DNA of 64,000 nucleotides. Source: Pseudomonas marginalis. GTDB lineage: Bacteria; Pseudomonadota; Gammaproteobacteria; Pseudomonadales; Pseudomonadaceae. Each line of letters starts with the position of its first letter. Within the stretch, counting starts at the first letter, position 1. The position numbers and the translations under genes are program-made. The stretch lies in NCBI RefSeq assembly GCF_024169655.1, contig NZ_JALJWV010000001.1:4756001-4820000 (forward strand), in the 5' to 3' direction. A model generated the notes under the pieces. It saw only the letters and a list, made by a program, of their open reading frames with translations, was not told where the DNA came from and did not search any database. Positions 60,285-64,000 of the stretch are shown piece after piece.

Positions 60285-60625
60285 ACAATTTACAGAAGCA
60301 CTGAGAAAGCAGTTCCAGCACATTGACAGCCCCTGTTTTTTATGCAGAGACAAAAGATATTAAACCTGTTGATACTGCAAATAGCGGGCCTATTATTCGC
60401 AAACCCTTCTAGCACGGCAAGTCTGGCGTTTAATCTAATATCCCGGGGCGTCTAAAACACGGCTTTTCGGGGCAAGCCCGTAGCACTTTGCCTCATGTTA
60501 GGGCGAAGGGTTACACATTTGCGCCTATCGGTAACATTCAGAAACGTCCTCTGCGATAAACCGATATTTATTGGACTGCGGGTTGTGTAGACCCATGTGG
60601 GATCTTCAGTGGTTTTGAGAGACCA

Positions 60626-60662
60626 CAAAAAAGCCCCACCCGGCTCACGCCGAATGGGGCTC
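60626..60662 (-). terminator. Terminator after acsA
   Basis: On the minus strand AGCCCCA and TGGGGCT pair around a smaller inner stem, followed by TTTTTT. Confidence 0.85.
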
Positions 60663-60679
60663 TGTCCCACCAACCCGCC

Positions 60680-62635
<1,956 letters not shown>

Positions 62636-63029
62636 CTTTCTTACCTCGGTGATATAGTTGTTTTTGTATGACCCCAGTTGTAGCCGGGGTGAGCCTATAG
62701 AACCATTCGACGATGGTAGTAACAAGACCCTACAAATTGCCCTGATATCCCTTTTACCCCTCTGGCCCGCAGCCTGCAACGCCTGGCGGGCACGTAAAAA
62801 ACCTTCAGCGAGGGATTGTTACAAAAACCACCAATAGTGTTTATCAAAAGCACGGGTATATGAATATAACCCGCAGGCCTAAAATCGATTTCGCCAACAA
62901 GGCAACCTGATTAACACCGTAACAGCCCCCACGAAGGCACGTTAATCCGAACTAAACAACCCTAAGTTACACACGTGGCCTCCAAAAGGCCCCGTGGCCC
63001 CTTTCGCCCTGAAGAAGGTAAATAGAGAA
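62636..63029. other. Divergent upstream region of acsA and the DUF2790 gene
   Basis: There is no gene in these ~390 bases. It is A/T-rich in the middle, as expected for two promoters, and has a small hairpin GGCCT-CCAA-AAGGCC near 62974-62989. I cannot assign specific operators. Confidence 0.55.
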
Positions 63030-63299
63030 ATGAAAGCTTTATTAGTTATGGCCCTCAGCAGCTTGTGCGCCACCGCCGCTCTGGCCGAGGAAGCCCCGAC
63101 TGACGTAGCCGGCCAGAAAGCCCCGATTGTTGAGGACTATACCTACAGCACTCACTTGGACATCGCCAAAGTAGTGTCCATGAGCAGCATTCCAGATGTA
63201 TGTGAAGTAGTCCCGGCAAAAATGGAATATGAAGATTCCAAAGGTCAGCGCCACATTCTTAACTATCACGTGATGGGTAACGGTTGCTCTAACGGGTAA
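63030..63299 (+). CDS. Small periplasmic DUF2790 protein
   Basis: This 89-aa protein has a signal peptide (MKALLVMALSSLCATAALAEE) and the DUF2790 core (YTYSTHLDIAKVVSMSSIPDVCEVVPAKMEYEDSKGQRHILNYHVMGNGCSN) with two conserved cysteines that may form a disulfide. The ATG at 63030 was chosen because it begins the signal peptide. Such proteins are common in pseudomonads; the function is unknown. Confidence 0.85.
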   Translation: MKALLVMALSSLCATAALAEEAPTDVAGQKAPIVEDYTYSTHLDIAKVVSMSSIPDVCEVVPAKMEYEDSKGQRHILNYHVMGNGCSNG

Positions 63300-63335
63300 C
63301 AACTTCGTTAGCTCACACTGACGGTGATCTTATTT

Positions 63336-63359
63336 GCCGCAAGAAATTGCTCTTGCGGC
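63336..63359 (+). other. Hairpin downstream of the DUF2790 gene
   Basis: GCCGCAAG and CTTGCGGC are perfect eight-base arms, 36 bases past the stop codon. No T-run follows, so termination efficiency is doubtful. Confidence 0.55.
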
Positions 63360-63752
63360 CAAGAACCGGCCTCACACCCACCTCACCTTCCCTCCTCTCA
63401 AAACCCCCTCGTTTGCCCCTCGCTATAAATAGCCCACCGTCCGTCAAAAAAATCCTCCTGCACCAAACCCCTGTAAACCCTCACGCTGGCTCAAATACCA
63501 GGCTTTTTGTCTACGGTCCAAGCGCATGCGCAGCAACACAAAGCCGATTTTTTCCCTATAATGCGCGGGTAAATCGGGCCTGCAATATCCCTTTACATGG
63601 GGATGAAGAGCCAGACCTGAGGCCTCCGCAGGAGCATGCATCTATCGCTCCGCCCCTCAGCCTCACGCAGAGCACCCGTTACCCCATTGCGTTTAATGCC
63701 TGCGCTAGCTGTTGCAACAAACGATTCCTTAAGATCCACCGCGGCCCGAGGG

Positions 63753-63786
63753 CCGTGTGAACCCCCAACCATCCGGTTTCACACGG
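63753..63786 (+). other. Stem-loop just ahead of the nrdB ribosome-binding site
   Basis: CCGTGTGAA and TTTCACACGG pair over nine bases or more, ending about 20 bases before the AGGAG of nrdB. It may affect translation or be part of a leader control. Confidence 0.45.
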
Positions 63787-63821
63787 GCACCTTTGAGCCC
63801 TCACGCAGGAGACGACACGTC

Positions 63822-64000
63822 ATGCTGAGCTGGGACGAATTCGACAAAGAAGAAGACGGCGAAGTAGCCACCAAAGGCGCCAACGCCGGCCACGCCACCG
63901 AAGCCAACATGGACCGCCTCGACGGTGCCGGCGCCGCCGCTGCCATCGAAGCCCGCGCCGTCACCGCCAACGACTCCGCCGCGATCATCCGCGCCAAGGC
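63822..64000 (+). CDS. nrdB: Ribonucleoside-diphosphate reductase beta subunit (5' part)
   Basis: The reading frame runs off the window. The first 59 residues (starting MLSWDEFDKEEDGEVATKG and continuing with EARAVTANDSAAIIRAKA) match the extended N-terminus characteristic of Pseudomonas NrdB, which carries the di-iron tyrosyl radical in its later part. AGGAG lies twelve bases upstream of the ATG. It is in the same orientation as nrdA but about 53 kb away. Confidence 0.85.
   Translation, partial: MLSWDEFDKEEDGEVATKGANAGHATEANMDRLDGAGAAAAIEARAVTANDSAAIIRAK

Larger units (their letters stand above)
60112..60679. other. Non-coding region between acsA and aotJ
   Basis: There is no gene. It holds the acsA terminator (60626-60662), an A/T-rich middle, a REP-like fragment CGGGGCAAGCCCG (about 60468) and the ArgR-type site of aotJ (60269-60284). 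Confidence 0.6.
63300..63821. other. Non-coding region and leader upstream of nrdB
   Basis: There is no convincing gene here. Items visible are a hairpin downstream of the DUF2790 gene (63336-63359), a TATAAT hexamer at 63557 with a poor -35, and the hairpin at 63753-63786. No NrdR-type palindrome like that of nrdA was found. Confidence 0.55.

Noticed and set aside
63520..63600. A possible NrdR box before nrdB (CAATAT...TACATG)
   Set aside because: Only one half matches the NrdR core and no partner box lies at a helical-turn spacing.
63347..63760. A 137-codon frame ahead of nrdB
   Set aside because: It has no ribosome-binding site or domain, spans the nrdB leader, and reads through the TATAAT region and hairpins.

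Overview
The window is chromosomal DNA of a fluorescent Pseudomonas, most likely of the P. fluorescens group. Several proteins read as close relatives of named P. aeruginosa proteins (PhoP/PhoQ, PcpS, AmrZ, RsmA, AruC-F-G-D-B-E, AotJ-Q-M-O-P, ArgR). Coding sequence is GC-rich, and six REP doublets (REPINs) of the type seen in P. fluorescens lie between genes. Most of the window is core genome; accessory genes are few and isolated.

Layout. 0-7 kb: an AraC regulator, phoPQ with a small exported protein upstream, the phosphopantetheinyl transferase pcpS, and an RstAB-like two-component pair. 7-10.3 kb: nrdA behind a long leader with a DnaA box and two NrdR-type boxes. 10.4-11.6 kb: an accessory gene for a protein with 22 consecutive glycines and a single cysteine. 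11.7-19.5 kb: a motility block, flgBCDE with a sigma-54 promoter, cheR-cheV, then flgA, flgM (sigma-28 promoter), flgN and a PilZ flagellar brake. 19.5-25.6 kb: an MFS transporter, membrane glucose dehydrogenase gcd and porin oprB. 25.7-27.7 kb: a restriction-modification pair with a NotI-like nuclease. 28-29.9 kb: a BigR-like sulfur-responsive operon with two YeeE/YedE transporters. 30-34.3 kb: tRNA genes, a sigma-54-driven pair of tiny membrane proteins, amrZ, mgtE and rsmA.

34.4-48.5 kb: lysC, alaS, a threonine aldolase, an FMN riboswitch driving a second lumazine synthase, and the arginine succinyltransferase operon aruCFGDB-(96-aa protein)-aruE. 48.8-54.7 kb: one very large gene for a DUF6543-type leucine-rich-repeat protein whose C-terminal half is three copies of one LRR module. 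It lies between argR and aruC. 54.7-60.1 kb: argR and the arginine/ornithine importer aotJQMOP. 60.7-64 kb: acsA, a small periplasmic DUF2790 protein, and the start of nrdB.

How the genes work together. AotJQMP imports arginine and ornithine, ArgR responds, and AruC-F-G-D-B-E converts arginine to glutamate and succinate. TGTCGC-N8-AA motifs lie ahead of both aotJ and aruC. The flagellar block follows the usual hierarchy: sigma-54 for hook and rod genes, sigma-28 for flgM. nrdA and nrdB, the two halves of one enzyme, are about 53 kb apart with a terminator after nrdA.

The least explained items are the triple-LRR giant protein, the Gly-tract single-Cys protein, the sigma-54 micro-operon at 30.5 kb, the four 11-bp-spaced repeats next to phoPQ, and the two structural classes of REPIN. 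All family assignments come from reading the sequence; no database search was run.
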